A stretch of 64,000 nt of DNA from Vibrio sp. FE10 (GTDB lineage Bacteria > Pseudomonadota > Gammaproteobacteria > Enterobacterales > Vibrionaceae). The stretch lies in contig NZ_AP028068.1 in the NCBI RefSeq assembly GCF_030297155.1, positions 1 to 64,000 on the forward strand. The letters run 5' to 3'. The position numbers and the translations under genes were made by a program. Shown here piece by piece: positions 28,645 through 38,946 of this stretch (the first letter of the stretch is position 1; each line of letters begins with the position of its first letter). The notes beneath the pieces are model-generated. The model saw only the letters and a list, made by a program, of their open reading frames with translations, did not search any database and was not told where the DNA came from.

Positions 28645-29769
28645 GTGATTATTACTGAACAAATGATTGATGATATCGCGCTTGGTGCCACTGTATTAGG
28701 TACGGGCGGCGGCGGTGACCCATACAGCGGAGCATTGATGGCGAAAGTCGCTATCGCAACAGCAAAACAACCTGTGCGCATGATTCCTCTGGAAGAAGTG
28801 CAAGACGATTGGATGACAGTGCCCTCTTCTATGATTGGCGCGCCAACCGTCGCAGTAGAAAAACTCAACTCAAAAGATCAAATGCTGGTTGCATTCGAAG
28901 CGATGGAAAAAGCACTTGGTACTGAGGTAGCGGCAACATTCCCTATCGAAGTGGGCGGCTTTAACTCACTGATTCCAATTCTCGTTGCAGCGCAAAAGAA
29001 CATTCCTGTAATTGACTGTGATGCAATGGGACGTGCGTTTCCTGAAGCGCAAATGGTTACCTTCTTCCTCGACGGTTTGCCTTCAGCACCCAACACATTG
29101 GCCGACGAGCGTGGCAATGTGGTCACCCTTTATCCGATAGACGGTATTTGGTCTGAAAAGTTTGCTAGACCGATTACAGAACAAATGGGCGGCTCGGCAG
29201 CAATGTGTGACTACCCAATGAACGGTAAAAGCCTAAAGCGCAGCGCACTGCCTGCAACACTGACTCAAGCAATGAAGATTGGTGAAGCGATTAGACTGGC
29301 GAATGACAACAATCAAAGTGGCGCCCAGGCCGTATTAGACATTGTCGGCGGCCATACCATCATCAGTGGCAAGATTGTTGATATTCAGCGCGAAACCGAT
29401 GGCGGCTTTGCTACTGGTGGTGTCGTGATCGAGAAACTGGCTCAGTTTGAAGATACTGGCGTGGATAACGTATTCGTACAGTTCCAAAACGAATTGCTTC
29501 TGGCGCATAAAGGCACAAGCCGCGCAGACATGAACCAAGAGAACCTGCTGGCTTCAACACCAGACCTAATCTCGATATTAGATCACGAAACTGGTAAGCC
29601 AATCACAACCGAACAGCTTCGTTACGGACAACGCATCGACCTTATCGCCTACCCTTGCGACCCAAAATGGCGCACTGACAAAGGCATCGAAGTCGCAGGA
29701 CCAGGTTACTTTGGCTACACCGTCGAATACCAAACCATTGAACAATTAAAGTCTGCATTGAAGAGGTAG
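28645..29769 (+). CDS. DUF917 family protein (thiohydantoin-desulfurase-like)
   Basis: 374-residue cytoplasmic protein of the DUF917 family, which Pfam now labels S-methyl thiohydantoin desulfurase. The N-terminus IALGATVLGTGGGGDPYSG and the central IPVIDCDAMGRAFPE are characteristic. The GTG start has AAGGA at good spacing, six bases after the permease stop, and the end is four bases before the hydantoinase. Members are nearly always found with hydantoinase/oxoprolinase genes and a permease, implying action on a hydantoin-like ring. The true substrate here is unknown. Confidence 0.88.
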   Translation: MIITEQMIDDIALGATVLGTGGGGDPYSGALMAKVAIATAKQPVRMIPLEEVQDDWMTVPSSMIGAPTVAVEKLNSKDQMLVAFEAMEKALGTEVAATFPIEVGGFNSLIPILVAAQKNIPVIDCDAMGRAFPEAQMVTFFLDGLPSAPNTLADERGNVVTLYPIDGIWSEKFARPITEQMGGSAAMCDYPMNGKSLKRSALPATLTQAMKIGEAIRLANDNNQSGAQAVLDIVGGHTIISGKIVDIQRETDGGFATGGVVIEKLAQFEDTGVDNVFVQFQNELLLAHKGTSRADMNQENLLASTPDLISILDHETGKPITTEQLRYGQRIDLIAYPCDPKWRTDKGIEVAGPGYFGYTVEYQTIEQLKSALKR

Positions 29770-29773
29770 TAGC

Positions 29774-31354
29774 ATGACAAACATTACACTTGATTACTGC
29801 CGTTTAGGCATTGACGTTGGTGGCACGAATACCGATGGTGTGTTGCTCGACGCAGACTTAAATGTGATTGCCAAAGTAAAAACCGCAACCACACATGATA
29901 TTTCAACGGGTATTGATAACGCGATCTCTGCGCTACTAAGCCAAGCAAACATTGATGGTAAGCAAGTAAAACACGCGATGCTTGGTACCACGCAGTGCAC
30001 CAATGCAATCGTTGAAAGGAAAGGCTTAGACAGAGTCGGTATGATTCGTTTAGCCCTTCCGAGTGGTGACAGCGTCCCGCCCCTTTGTGGTTGGAGTGAA
30101 GCGTGGCAAAACCTGCTTGGTGAACACTTCTACCAAGCACACGGCGGCTATGAATACGATGGCCAATTGATTGCCGACATTCAAGAGTCTGAGATCCGCG
30201 AGCTTTGTCAGAAAATGAAAGGCCACGTCGATTCAATTGCCATATGCGGCGTGTTCTCACCCGTTAATGGCGACCAAGAGCTGCAAGCCGCAGAATGGAT
30301 TCAACAAGAGCTTCCGGGCGTGAACCTATCGCTCTCCCATAAAGTCGGCAGCTTAGGGCTTCTAGAACGTGAAAACGCCACGATTCTGAACGCAGCCTTA
30401 CAAGGCACAGCAAAGCGATTCGTTGATGGTTTCTGCAATGCGTTAGTGAACCATGAGATTCACACCACACCATACTTCGGTCAGAACGATGGAACCTTAA
30501 TGTCGCAGCAGTTCGCGTTGATGTACCCGATTCTCACCGTGGCTTGTGGGCCAACAAACTCGATTCGTGGAGCTAGTCACCTAACTAAGCTCAAAGACGC
30601 GATTGTGGTCGATGTAGGCGGTACTACGTCTGATATTGGTGTGCTCACCCATGGTTACCCAAGAGAATCGAGCTTAGCGGTAGAAATTGGCGAAGTGAGA
30701 ACCAACTTCCGCATGCCTGACATCCTAGCGCTAGCGATTGGTGGTGGCACCAAAGTTCGTTTTGAACAAGAGCGTACCCAGTTAGGGCCAGAAAGTGTTG
30801 GCCATACCTTAACGCAAACGGCACGCAGCTTTGGTGGTGATGAACTTACGTTAACCGACATCGCACTCAAAACAGGTCAATTGCAGTGGCAAGCAGAGCA
30901 TCAGCTAAGTGATGAGATTGGTATCTCGACCGAGCAAGCAAGTCAGGTTTATCAACAAATGGTGACTGACGTAGAGGAAGGCATCGATAAGATGAAGACT
31001 TCTGCAGCGAGTGTTCCGGTGATCATGGTTGGTGGTGGCAGTGCCCTATTCCCCGACCACTTTGAAGGCGTAAGCCAAGTGGTTCGCCCTGAACACTTTG
31101 AAGTGGCTAATGCGATTGGTGTTGCGCTGGGTGAAATATCAGGTCAGTTCGATAAAATCGTATCGATTGATCCGGCTTCTCGAGAGCAAACCTTAAAGGG
31201 CTTAGAAGAACAATCCAAGCAAATGGCGGTTGAGGCTGGCGCATGCAGCGACAACGTAGCCATTATTGAACGTAGCGAGATCCCGCTAAGTTATCTTCAA
31301 GGCAACATGGTTCACGTGAAGATCAAAGCCGCTGGACACATCAAGATGATTTAA
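29774..31354 (+). CDS. Hydantoinase/oxoprolinase family protein
   Basis: 526-residue enzyme of the HyuA/OplA family, which uses ATP to open hydantoin or 5-oxoproline rings. The N-terminal domain starts with LGIDVGGTNTDGVLLDADL, an actin-fold phosphate loop, and the second domain carries AIVVDVGGTTSDIGVL near residue 277. A single subunit of this size corresponds to HyuA alone. No HyuB partner is nearby, but the upstream DUF917 protein may act with it. A GAGG ribosome site precedes the ATG. A terminator closes the operon. Confidence 0.9.
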   Translation: MTNITLDYCRLGIDVGGTNTDGVLLDADLNVIAKVKTATTHDISTGIDNAISALLSQANIDGKQVKHAMLGTTQCTNAIVERKGLDRVGMIRLALPSGDSVPPLCGWSEAWQNLLGEHFYQAHGGYEYDGQLIADIQESEIRELCQKMKGHVDSIAICGVFSPVNGDQELQAAEWIQQELPGVNLSLSHKVGSLGLLERENATILNAALQGTAKRFVDGFCNALVNHEIHTTPYFGQNDGTLMSQQFALMYPILTVACGPTNSIRGASHLTKLKDAIVVDVGGTTSDIGVLTHGYPRESSLAVEIGEVRTNFRMPDILALAIGGGTKVRFEQERTQLGPESVGHTLTQTARSFGGDELTLTDIALKTGQLQWQAEHQLSDEIGISTEQASQVYQQMVTDVEEGIDKMKTSAASVPVIMVGGGSALFPDHFEGVSQVVRPEHFEVANAIGVALGEISGQFDKIVSIDPASREQTLKGLEEQSKQMAVEAGACSDNVAIIERSEIPLSYLQGNMVHVKIKAAGHIKMI

Positions 31355-31395
31355 AGCGAATCAGTGACAGTTGTATTCAACCAAGCCCCATAACG

Positions 31396-31446
31396 AAAAA
31401 GCAGCCCATTCTTTCATACAAAAACGAAGAAATTGGCTGCTTTTTT
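31396..31446. terminator. Bidirectional terminator between hydantoinase gene and torS
   Basis: AAAAAGCAGCC pairs with GGCTGCTTTTTT, and inner bases (ATTCTTTC with GAAGAAAT) extend the hairpin. Confidence 0.85.
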
Positions 31447-31506
31447 ATGTTGTGACTTTTGGCTTCTAGCTCACGATACGTTTCTGTCGCAACCTAAGGT
31501 TTGTTT

Positions 31507-34500
31507 TTAGAACTGCTCTTGTAACGCCTCAAGCGACTCTTGAACCAACGTCGACAGCTCGCTATCTTTGCCTCGGTATTCACCTAATGGATCGCTGCTC
31601 GCCTCTATCACTTGGCAAGCATTGTAAAGTTGCAACAAACCTAAACTGCCTGCGGAACCTTTCAGTTTATGAGCGAGAGACTTCACTTCACGTCCATTGT
31701 CCGAATCACTCGCTTCGACCATTTCGCTTAAAGTCACTCGGCTACTCTCTTCAAACAGTCCCACAATCTGCTTCATCTTGTCTAAGCCAAGAATAGACAA
31801 GTCACCTTTGATGACATTGGAATCAATCAATTTCACAGGAGTCTCTCCTTCGTCTTCAGTTTGCGGAGCCTTGATGGCCAGATCAGAGACGACACTCGCC
31901 ATCTGAGATGAATACAACTCGTTACCTTTATTGCGTTGAGGCTTGTTGTTTTGACTACATATCGAGTCGTTTGGATCAGGTTGTGATAATAGCAAAGTTT
32001 TGCCATCAAGCTGAGTCACAATGAGTTGAGCAAGTGCCTCTTTTTCTAACGGCTTAGGTAAAAAACCATCAAACCCAGACGCTAAATAGTTTTCAACTTC
32101 CTCATTGAACACATGAGCCGATACCGCAACCATTGGCGGCGCGTACTGCTCTGGAACACCTGATGACATCACAACTATGTCTTTCAGTTGTTGGATTAAC
32201 TCCACGCCATCGCAGTCAGGAAGGTTAATATCGACCAACGCAATGTCGAAGGCTTGTTCGCTAAAAATGGTCCGAGCTTCTTGGCCCGTAGTCGCGATGA
32301 CAACCTCATGCCCTAAGTTATGTAAGAATCCTTCCGCAACAATGCAGTTAACCGGATTATCTTCAATTAACAATACCTTGGCGCGAATACAGGTTTCAAT
32401 AGCCACAACTTTGGTTTCAATCTTCTCACCCACTTGTAGCGGTAAAGAGAACCAAAATTGACTGCCATCTCCTTCTTCTGAGTGAACACCAATATCGCCA
32501 TTCATTGCCAACATAATGCTTTTACTGATTGCTAGGCCTAGCCCTGTGCCACCCGTTTTATTGCGACCGCTATCAGTTTGGCTAAATGCATCGAACAGGC
32601 ACTTCTGTTCAGCTTCATGGATACCAACGCCGGTATCTGACACCTCAAACATAACGCGATTTTCATCTTCAACATCCAAACTTATGAAGATATCAACAGC
32701 GCCACTGTCGGTAAACTTGATGGCATTGCCGACAAGATTATTCAAGATCTGGCTGATTCGAGTTACGTCGCCACGCCAATAACGGTGAACATCACTTTCG
32801 ATATGGAAGTTAAAGTCTAGCTTCTTCTCAGCGGCGCGACCTTCCATTAGTTGATAGGTATCTTGAACCATCTGATGCAAGTCGAAGGAAGCAACACGAA
32901 TCTCAAGATGCCCTGCCTCAATTTTTGAATAATCGAGTACATCATTCAGAATCGCCAGCAAGTTCTTACCACTGCGGTTAATGATGTCTGCATAGCCCGA
33001 CTGCAAAGGATCTAACCCTGTGTCTTTAAGCAGTCGTGCGGTACCTAACACCCCGTTCATTGGCGTTCTAATTTCATGGCTCATGGTTGCCAGGAAAGCA
33101 GATTTCGCACGGCTTGCTTGCTCAGCGGCACTGCGAGCTTTAGCGTGGTTCCCGACTTCAACATTCAACTTCTCGTTGATGTCTTGTAACTGGTAAGTAC
33201 GCTCAGTGATCAACTCTTCAAGGTGTTCTTTATGTTCTTCAAGTTCTCGTTTTGCTTTGGCTTCACCAACCGCGACCACTTGCAGAGCTTGAGCTGTGTT
33301 TCTCGCCGTAATAATCGCTTCACCCATGTGTGCGAGCTCATCGTTACCCTTAACGGAAATGTCGATATTAAGTCGCCCTTGTGCAATCGACATCAGGGCA
33401 ATCGAATACTCACCTAAGCGTTTAACTACGGAGATGTAAACCACTCGCCACACAATAAACGCCACGATAATCAGGCCCACAATTGAGATAACCGATAGCG
33501 ACCATTGAGCCAAGTTCAAGGTTGACGTTAGCTCATCAACTGCCTTTTTTGTGCTCAAGTTCGAGTCATCAACAAGCTGATTGACGGTGGTGTTGAGTTC
33601 GGAGAATAGCTGCAAAGTATTCTGCATTAAGAATTCCGACTTTTGCGTGTTTTCATACTGCTCTAGAGAGATATCAAACACGACCTTACGTCGTTGTAAT
33701 TCATCAAGAAGTTGAGACATTTGAGCGGAACGAGTCGGATCTTCCACGGCTTTAACACGACGCGCCATGATTCTGAGATTCGCCTCGAATTCCGTTTGAA
33801 TTTGGTGAATACGCTCAACGTTAGTTACGGTCTGAGTTTCTTCGATTTGATTGAGCATTTTAAAGGCCAACAGATGCAATTCGTGCAGGCGTTCTGACAG
33901 ATCAAGATCGACTTCAACCAACGCATCTAGCGCTTGATAAGCCTTGTCTGTTTCTTTGGTTTCTAGCAGGTCATAGATATGAGTGACATTGGCAACCGCA
34001 ATGGTGGCTGTGTTCAAAACTTGTGTGCGGGTTAACTGTTCAAGTTCTTCAGCAAGCAAACGCATCTCTTCTACGCGTGACGAAAGCTCCTTGGTCAGCC
34101 AAAGCTTGCGCTCAACGGAAACCCCTAGCTCAGCCAATGTATTAATAACGCTTTGAACATTGTTTTCAAGTTTATGCAGCAGCTTAGAGTCGAAGCTATC
34201 CACACCCAAATCTTTGATGTGTTGAAGAAGCGATTCAAGTTGGTCAAACAGTATCGTACCGGCTTCCTTTCTTTCGGCTTCGTTTCTCGCGCTAGAGAGG
34301 GTTTGCACAGACGATATAATACGATTACTCAATTCAGAAACCTGACGAGCTTCAATCATCGCGGGTAACGCTGAGTCAACAACGTTTCTCTCTGTTTTTG
34401 CTACGAAACTGAATCCAGAAACACCAATCAATGCAGACAAAAGGACCAGCAACGCCATCACTAAAAATGAGGCCAGTAGCTTGCGTCCAATACTTGCTGT

Positions 34501-34512
34501 GGCTAACAACAT
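31507..34512 (-). CDS. torS: Hybrid sensor histidine kinase TorS
   Basis: 1001-residue inner-membrane sensor for trimethylamine-N-oxide signalling. TM1 is at residues 14-36, a large periplasmic helical sensor spans about 40-330, and TM2 about 337-358. HAMP, a coiled coil (415-455) and a His kinase domain (His479 in [11 protein letters not shown]) follow. Next are an ATPase domain (N-box near 590, GTGLGL near 655), a receiver (Asp761 in [14 protein letters not shown]) and a C-terminal HPt domain (His948 in [13 protein letters not shown]). This four-step phosphorelay is the TorS/ArcB layout. torT is divergent 93 bases away. TorR and the TMAO reductase genes are not in the window. Confidence 0.93.
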   Translation of the reverse strand: MLLATASIGRKLLASFLVMALLVLLSALIGVSGFSFVAKTERNVVDSALPAMIEARQVSELSNRIISSVQTLSSARNEAERKEAGTILFDQLESLLQHIKDLGVDSFDSKLLHKLENNVQSVINTLAELGVSVERKLWLTKELSSRVEEMRLLAEELEQLTRTQVLNTATIAVANVTHIYDLLETKETDKAYQALDALVEVDLDLSERLHELHLLAFKMLNQIEETQTVTNVERIHQIQTEFEANLRIMARRVKAVEDPTRSAQMSQLLDELQRRKVVFDISLEQYENTQKSEFLMQNTLQLFSELNTTVNQLVDDSNLSTKKAVDELTSTLNLAQWSLSVISIVGLIIVAFIVWRVVYISVVKRLGEYSIALMSIAQGRLNIDISVKGNDELAHMGEAIITARNTAQALQVVAVGEAKAKRELEEHKEHLEELITERTYQLQDINEKLNVEVGNHAKARSAAEQASRAKSAFLATMSHEIRTPMNGVLGTARLLKDTGLDPLQSGYADIINRSGKNLLAILNDVLDYSKIEAGHLEIRVASFDLHQMVQDTYQLMEGRAAEKKLDFNFHIESDVHRYWRGDVTRISQILNNLVGNAIKFTDSGAVDIFISLDVEDENRVMFEVSDTGVGIHEAEQKCLFDAFSQTDSGRNKTGGTGLGLAISKSIMLAMNGDIGVHSEEGDGSQFWFSLPLQVGEKIETKVVAIETCIRAKVLLIEDNPVNCIVAEGFLHNLGHEVVIATTGQEARTIFSEQAFDIALVDINLPDCDGVELIQQLKDIVVMSSGVPEQYAPPMVAVSAHVFNEEVENYLASGFDGFLPKPLEKEALAQLIVTQLDGKTLLLSQPDPNDSICSQNNKPQRNKGNELYSSQMASVVSDLAIKAPQTEDEGETPVKLIDSNVIKGDLSILGLDKMKQIVGLFEESSRVTLSEMVEASDSDNGREVKSLAHKLKGSAGSLGLLQLYNACQVIEASSDPLGEYRGKDSELSTLVQESLEALQEQF

Positions 34513-34605
34513 AAACCCTTAACCTTAAAAACGTTCTTCTTTACCCATGCAGAATACGCTATATTTTGCAGTGTTTCTTATCTAAAACCAATAAAACGGC
34601 AATTC

Positions 34606-35634
34606 ATGCTATCTAAACCCTTTGCTTCTAAATGTCTTCTTTCGTTACTGGCTATCATGGCTTCGTCGGCGCATGCCAGTGAGCCAATAAACTCAGAAAA
34701 GCCTTCCGACTCTCAACCTAAGAAAGAGAAAATCTGTGCTATTTACCCACACCTTAAAGACTCGTATTGGCTATCGGTCAATTACGGTATGGTCTCTGAG
34801 GCGGAAAAACAACAGGTTGAATTAAGAGTATTAGAAGCAGGCGGATACCCCAACATTGGCAAGCAAGCCTCTCAACTTGTGCTTTGTACTCAATGGGGCG
34901 CTGACGCCATTATTTTAGGTACCGTATCCCCTGATGCTTATCACGATAATCTTTCTGATTGGGTTGGCAACACACCCGTTTTTGCCACAGTAAACGAACT
35001 CACTGTGAGTAAAGAACAACAAAAAGTTCTTAAAGGGACAGTCGGTGTCGATTGGCATCAGATGGGATTTCAAGTGGGTGAGTTTCTAGCTAAGCGACAT
35101 CCAAAAGGTTCTGGTAAAACACCTATTGCCCTGCTGCTTGGCCCTCAGTCTAGCGGAGGCACAAAACCAGTCGCTGTGGGCTTCTATGATGCAATCAAAT
35201 CAAGTGACGTAGAGATTGAAATCAGCTATTGGGCCGATAACGATAAAGAGCTACAAAGAAACCTTGTACAGCAAGTCATTGAGCAGCCAGATATTCAATA
35301 TATTGTGGGTAGCGCAGTCGCAATCGAAGCGGCGATCAGTGAATTAAGAGCCGCAGGAAAAACCAAAGAAATCGGTTTGATCTCAAGTTATTTGAGTCAC
35401 GGAACTTATCGAGGGCTGCTGCGTAATAAGGTGTTGTTTGCGCCAACAGACAAAATGGTTGAACAAGGCCGATTATCCGTTAAACAGGCCGTCAGTTATT
35501 TGCGTGATCAGCCATACGAGAAACACAGTGCACCCACTATCGAAGCGCTGACACCTGCAACGCTCAAAGATCAGATTATCGCCGACTCTTTGTCACCTTC
35601 TGAGTTTCGTCCGGTATTCAGTGTGAATCCTTAG
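34606..35634 (+). CDS. torT: TMAO-sensing periplasmic protein TorT
   Basis: 342-residue periplasmic binding protein that presents TMAO to the TorS sensor domain. The signal peptide covers residues 1-24 (cleavage near SAHA). The mature part has the type 1 periplasmic-binding fold seen in sugar-binding proteins: ICAIYPHLKDSYWLSVNYGM, then ADAIILGTVSPDAY and YIVGSAVAIEAAISEL. It is divergent from torS, with which it forms the sensing complex. The small space between the genes holds both promoters. Confidence 0.92.
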   Translation: MLSKPFASKCLLSLLAIMASSAHASEPINSEKPSDSQPKKEKICAIYPHLKDSYWLSVNYGMVSEAEKQQVELRVLEAGGYPNIGKQASQLVLCTQWGADAIILGTVSPDAYHDNLSDWVGNTPVFATVNELTVSKEQQKVLKGTVGVDWHQMGFQVGEFLAKRHPKGSGKTPIALLLGPQSSGGTKPVAVGFYDAIKSSDVEIEISYWADNDKELQRNLVQQVIEQPDIQYIVGSAVAIEAAISELRAAGKTKEIGLISSYLSHGTYRGLLRNKVLFAPTDKMVEQGRLSVKQAVSYLRDQPYEKHSAPTIEALTPATLKDQIIADSLSPSEFRPVFSVNP

Positions 35635-35694
35635 TGCTATATTGGCTGAAGAACTCAAAACAATAAAAACGAAACAATCATTTAGGGAACATTC

Positions 35695-36150
35695 ATGCAA
35701 AAAACAACGCGTACTATGCCAACGCATAAGAATATCGCTTTGGTCGCTCATGACCATTTCAAACCTGAGCTACTAAGATGGGTCAAAGAGAACAAAGAAA
35801 AACTACAAAAGCACTTCCTTTATGCAACGGGCACGACGGGTTCTCTACTAAGTAAAGAAACAGGCTTAGCGATTAAGAGCATGATCAGCGGCCCGATGGG
35901 CGGCGACCAACAACTGGGTGCGCTTATCTCTGAAGGCAAAATTGATATGATGATTTTCTTCTGGGATCCATTGAATGCAGTACCACACGACCCGGATGTA
36001 AAAGCATTGCTTCGTATCGCAAGTGTTTGGAACATCCCAGTGGCAACCAACCGCGCTACCGCTAACTTCTTATTTAACTCTTCACTGCTTGAAGAAGAAG
36101 TGGTCATCGAGATCCCAGACTACGAAGCATACCTAGCTGAGCGTACTTAA
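35695..36150 (+). CDS. mgsA: Methylglyoxal synthase
   Basis: 151-residue cytoplasmic enzyme that turns dihydroxyacetone phosphate into methylglyoxal and phosphate, a bypass of lower glycolysis used when sugar phosphates build up. Signature segments are [16 protein letters not shown], the phosphate-binding [14 protein letters not shown], and MSGPMGGD-type [12 protein letters not shown] with the catalytic Asp. [20 protein letters not shown] completes the active site. The ribosome site AGGGAA fits the ATG. The gene stands between torT and a VOC-family gene and has its own terminator. Confidence 0.95.
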   Translation: MQKTTRTMPTHKNIALVAHDHFKPELLRWVKENKEKLQKHFLYATGTTGSLLSKETGLAIKSMISGPMGGDQQLGALISEGKIDMMIFFWDPLNAVPHDPDVKALLRIASVWNIPVATNRATANFLFNSSLLEEEVVIEIPDYEAYLAERT

Positions 36151-36208
36151 GCCTTAATTTCGCCGACTGATCTGTTCGCTTTCTTAGCGGATAGGAAATC
36201 AAACATAA

Positions 36209-36236
36209 AAAACGCCTGCTTAGTCGCAGGCTTTTA
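36209..36236 (+). terminator. Terminator after mgsA
   Basis: GCCTGC pairs with GCAGGC around a six-base loop, flanked by A and T runs. Confidence 0.8.
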
Positions 36237-36269
36237 TTTGTCCAAATTTTTTAAGCTTCATAGCGATGC

Positions 36270-36620
36270 TTATCTATCACTCCACACAGCCATCTCATTG
36301 CCACTCGGTTCAAGGAAATGGAAACGTCGCCCACCGGGAAAGCTAAATATTTCACGGTTAATTTTACCACCAGCATCAATAACATCACGCTCAGTTTGCT
36401 CAAGATCTTGACTGTAAAACACCATCAGTGCAGCACCATTATCCGCGCTAGACGCTAAATCCGCCAAATAGAAACCACCCATCAAGCCTTTACCTTCAAA
36501 AGCAGAATACTCAGGTCCATAGTCTTCAAAGCGCCAAGCAAACGCTTGAATAAAAAACGTTTTGGTTGCCTCAATATCGCGAGCAGGAAATTCTATGTAA
36601 TTGATAGAGCCGTGTTCCAT
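36270..36620 (-). CDS. VOC family (glyoxalase/bleomycin-resistance fold) protein
   Basis: 116-residue single-domain vicinal-oxygen-chelate protein. The start INYIEFPARDIEATKTFF, the middle GGFYL and the end FHFLEPSGNEMAVWSDR follow the beta-alpha-beta-beta-beta pattern, with Glu and His residues that can bind metal. The substrate is unknown. It is convergent with mgsA, and many VOC proteins detoxify 2-oxoaldehydes, so a link to methylglyoxal is possible but unproven. An AGAGGA ribosome site supports the ATG. Confidence 0.88.
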   Translation of the reverse strand: MEHGSINYIEFPARDIEATKTFFIQAFAWRFEDYGPEYSAFEGKGLMGGFYLADLASSADNGAALMVFYSQDLEQTERDVIDAGGKINREIFSFPGGRRFHFLEPSGNEMAVWSDR

Positions 36621-36693
36621 GTCAGCATCCTCTGGTTAACTGTGTTTTCAACCTTGGTGTTCTCAAGCTTAGTGTTCTGAAACCTTTTCTGGC

Positions 36694-38769
36694 TCATTTT
36701 TTACGAACGACAGGATAATCTGAACCATGCAGTTCTTGTACGAAGCCTGAGCCATCACCACTGTGGGTAATCCAAACCTTCTCTTTCGCACGTGTCATTG
36801 CCACGTAGAACAAACGTCTCTCTTCAGCATAAGGGAAGACATCTGACGATTCCGTCAAAGCACCATCTATATGAAGTTGCTTCTTCTTCGCTGGGAATTG
36901 ACCTTCGTCTACACAAAGTATAATCACAAAATCCGCTTCTTTACCCTTACAGGCGTGGCAAGTCATAAATTTCAGGTCGATCGAGGTGAAGATCTTTTTC
37001 CAATCTTCCAATAGTTCCGGTTTATGATAGTGATTACGGCCCAACAACATAACCGACTTGTTTTGCTTGCCTTTAGCCTGCCTGTTCAGCTGATCGAGGA
37101 TCTTCTCAATATCTTTGCTTGATGTACTGTAAACCGCCTTTTGTTTCTGTTGCTTAAAGCTGTTCAGTTCTTTTGGCAATTGAATCGGGTTTTCTTGCAC
37201 AAAGCGATTGGCAACCGCACCTAACTGATTGTTAAATCGATAAGTGGTATCGAGGTGGTGGATCGTCGAGCTTTCGAATCTGTCTTTAAAGCCGGTCGTT
37301 AAATCAACATCCGCTCCAGCAAATTGATAAATAGACTGCCAGTCATCACCCACGGCAAAAATAGAAGCTTGATGCTCGGCTTTAGATTGATTACACAAGG
37401 CTTCAACCAATGCTAAACGGTCTGGTGAGATATCTTGATATTCATCGATCATGATGAACTTCCAAGGAGAGACAAACTTGCCCTTCTCGACATATTGAGT
37501 CGCACGGCTGATCATGGTCGAGAAGTCGATATGATTCTCTTCTTTTAACGCTTTCTGCCACGCAGTCACACAAGGCCAACACAGTGATAATTCACTATTA
37601 AGACGCGTATAGTCTCTATGATCGATAAGCTGCTGTTGTACTTCTTTCTTTGATAGACCCGATGCATTCAACTGCTCAAGCTGTTTCTCTAGCCAACCAA
37701 TCAATTTCAGATTAGAAACGTGGCTACCGAGCTCATCATCGCCAGTCAGATAAGCGATTGGCCATTTAGATAAGTGCTTTTGCCAACGCTTGAAGTTGGT
37801 TGGCGTCATCCAATGTTTTTTCAGCCAATCAATACACCACGCTTGGCGTTGATTATCATCTAAGGCCAATGGAGAAATAACAACACGTTCGGTTTCAACC
37901 TGATTCAGGATCTTCAACCCTAACTGGTGGAAGGTATTGACTTGCACCTTCTCTGCTGACAAACCAATTTTACTGTCAAGACGCTGTTTCATTTCTTGAG
38001 CCGCTTCACGACCAAAGGCGAGCAACAATAACTCTTCAGCTTGTGCTTGATGGCTTTGCAACAAGTACGCGACACGCGCAGTCAGAACACTGGTTTTCCC
38101 CGAGCCAGCGCCCGCAAGAATCAAGTTGTGGTCATCGTTCATCAACACCGCATATTGCTGCGACAAGTTCAACGGAGACGACTCACATTGAGCAAACAAC
38201 ACTTCCCAATTTTTTCTTTCAGTCTCTAGCCATTGTTGGTTTCTGTCGGCTTGCTTAATCTCGGTTTCAGATAACCATGGCTGCATTCTCGCAACACGTT
38301 TAGGCATGCGCTGAGCGGCTTCTTCCAAAGTCATATTCATGTTTTCTAAGCCGGAGTTGACCATGTCGACCCAGATGTTCACTTTAGAGTGAGGAAGGAA
38401 AGCTGGAAGTTGCTCAAGGCGCGTGAGTTCAGCCTCCCATTGAGGGACATGTTCTGCAAGCTGCTCACATTGAGTGTCGTGCCAACGTTGATAAGCGGCA
38501 ACCGACGCACGAGCAAACTGACGACATTGATCCCAAGGTAAACCTTGCACTAACCAACTACGCTGTTGGCCATCTTGTTGATTAGCAAAGAACTGTAACG
38601 ATCCCCAAAACAACCCGCGCTTTATCGCGATCTTGCCACTCCAAATAGTAAACGGAATACGTTCTTCACTGCCTACTGAAGACAACAATAGACGTGGACC
38701 ATCAAGTTCAACCTGATGGTATTCATTTTGAATAAAAAACTGTGCAGTCTTGTTAGCGCTTAGCTGCAT
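36694..38769 (-). CDS. helD: DNA helicase IV
   Basis: 691-residue superfamily 1 helicase of the HelD (not the Gram-positive RNA-polymerase-binding) type. An N-terminal domain (residues 1-100, including IKRGLFWGSLQFF) precedes the UvrD-like motor: Walker A GAGSGKT at 220-226, DEYQDISPDR (motif II), GDDWQSIYQF (motif III) and VAMTRAKEKVWI (motif VI). It unwinds DNA 3' to 5' with ATP. I chose the ATG before QLSANK, which aligns with the E. coli start. An ATG 16 codons upstream at 38817 is possible. Confidence 0.92.
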   Translation of the reverse strand: MQLSANKTAQFFIQNEYHQVELDGPRLLLSSVGSEERIPFTIWSGKIAIKRGLFWGSLQFFANQQDGQQRSWLVQGLPWDQCRQFARASVAAYQRWHDTQCEQLAEHVPQWEAELTRLEQLPAFLPHSKVNIWVDMVNSGLENMNMTLEEAAQRMPKRVARMQPWLSETEIKQADRNQQWLETERKNWEVLFAQCESSPLNLSQQYAVLMNDDHNLILAGAGSGKTSVLTARVAYLLQSHQAQAEELLLLAFGREAAQEMKQRLDSKIGLSAEKVQVNTFHQLGLKILNQVETERVVISPLALDDNQRQAWCIDWLKKHWMTPTNFKRWQKHLSKWPIAYLTGDDELGSHVSNLKLIGWLEKQLEQLNASGLSKKEVQQQLIDHRDYTRLNSELSLCWPCVTAWQKALKEENHIDFSTMISRATQYVEKGKFVSPWKFIMIDEYQDISPDRLALVEALCNQSKAEHQASIFAVGDDWQSIYQFAGADVDLTTGFKDRFESSTIHHLDTTYRFNNQLGAVANRFVQENPIQLPKELNSFKQQKQKAVYSTSSKDIEKILDQLNRQAKGKQNKSVMLLGRNHYHKPELLEDWKKIFTSIDLKFMTCHACKGKEADFVIILCVDEGQFPAKKKQLHIDGALTESSDVFPYAEERRLFYVAMTRAKEKVWITHSGDGSGFVQELHGSDYPVVRKK

Positions 38770-38946
38770 TGGAGCGTGCTCTTTAATTGGGAATATTGAA
38801 TTTATATCATGATGCAATGAGAATTAATAATGTCTCTCATCTTATCGACGCTTTCATGACCACCTAAGGCCAATTATGGATAAGTATCAAATTCTTGTGC
38901 TTGATTTCTGTTAGGATTATGGTTTTAGTGTGTCAAGTGAGCGACT

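Noticed and set aside
29784..30260. Minus-strand ORF of 158 codons inside the hydantoinase gene
   Set aside because: Antisense to a well supported enzyme gene with conserved motifs on the plus strand.
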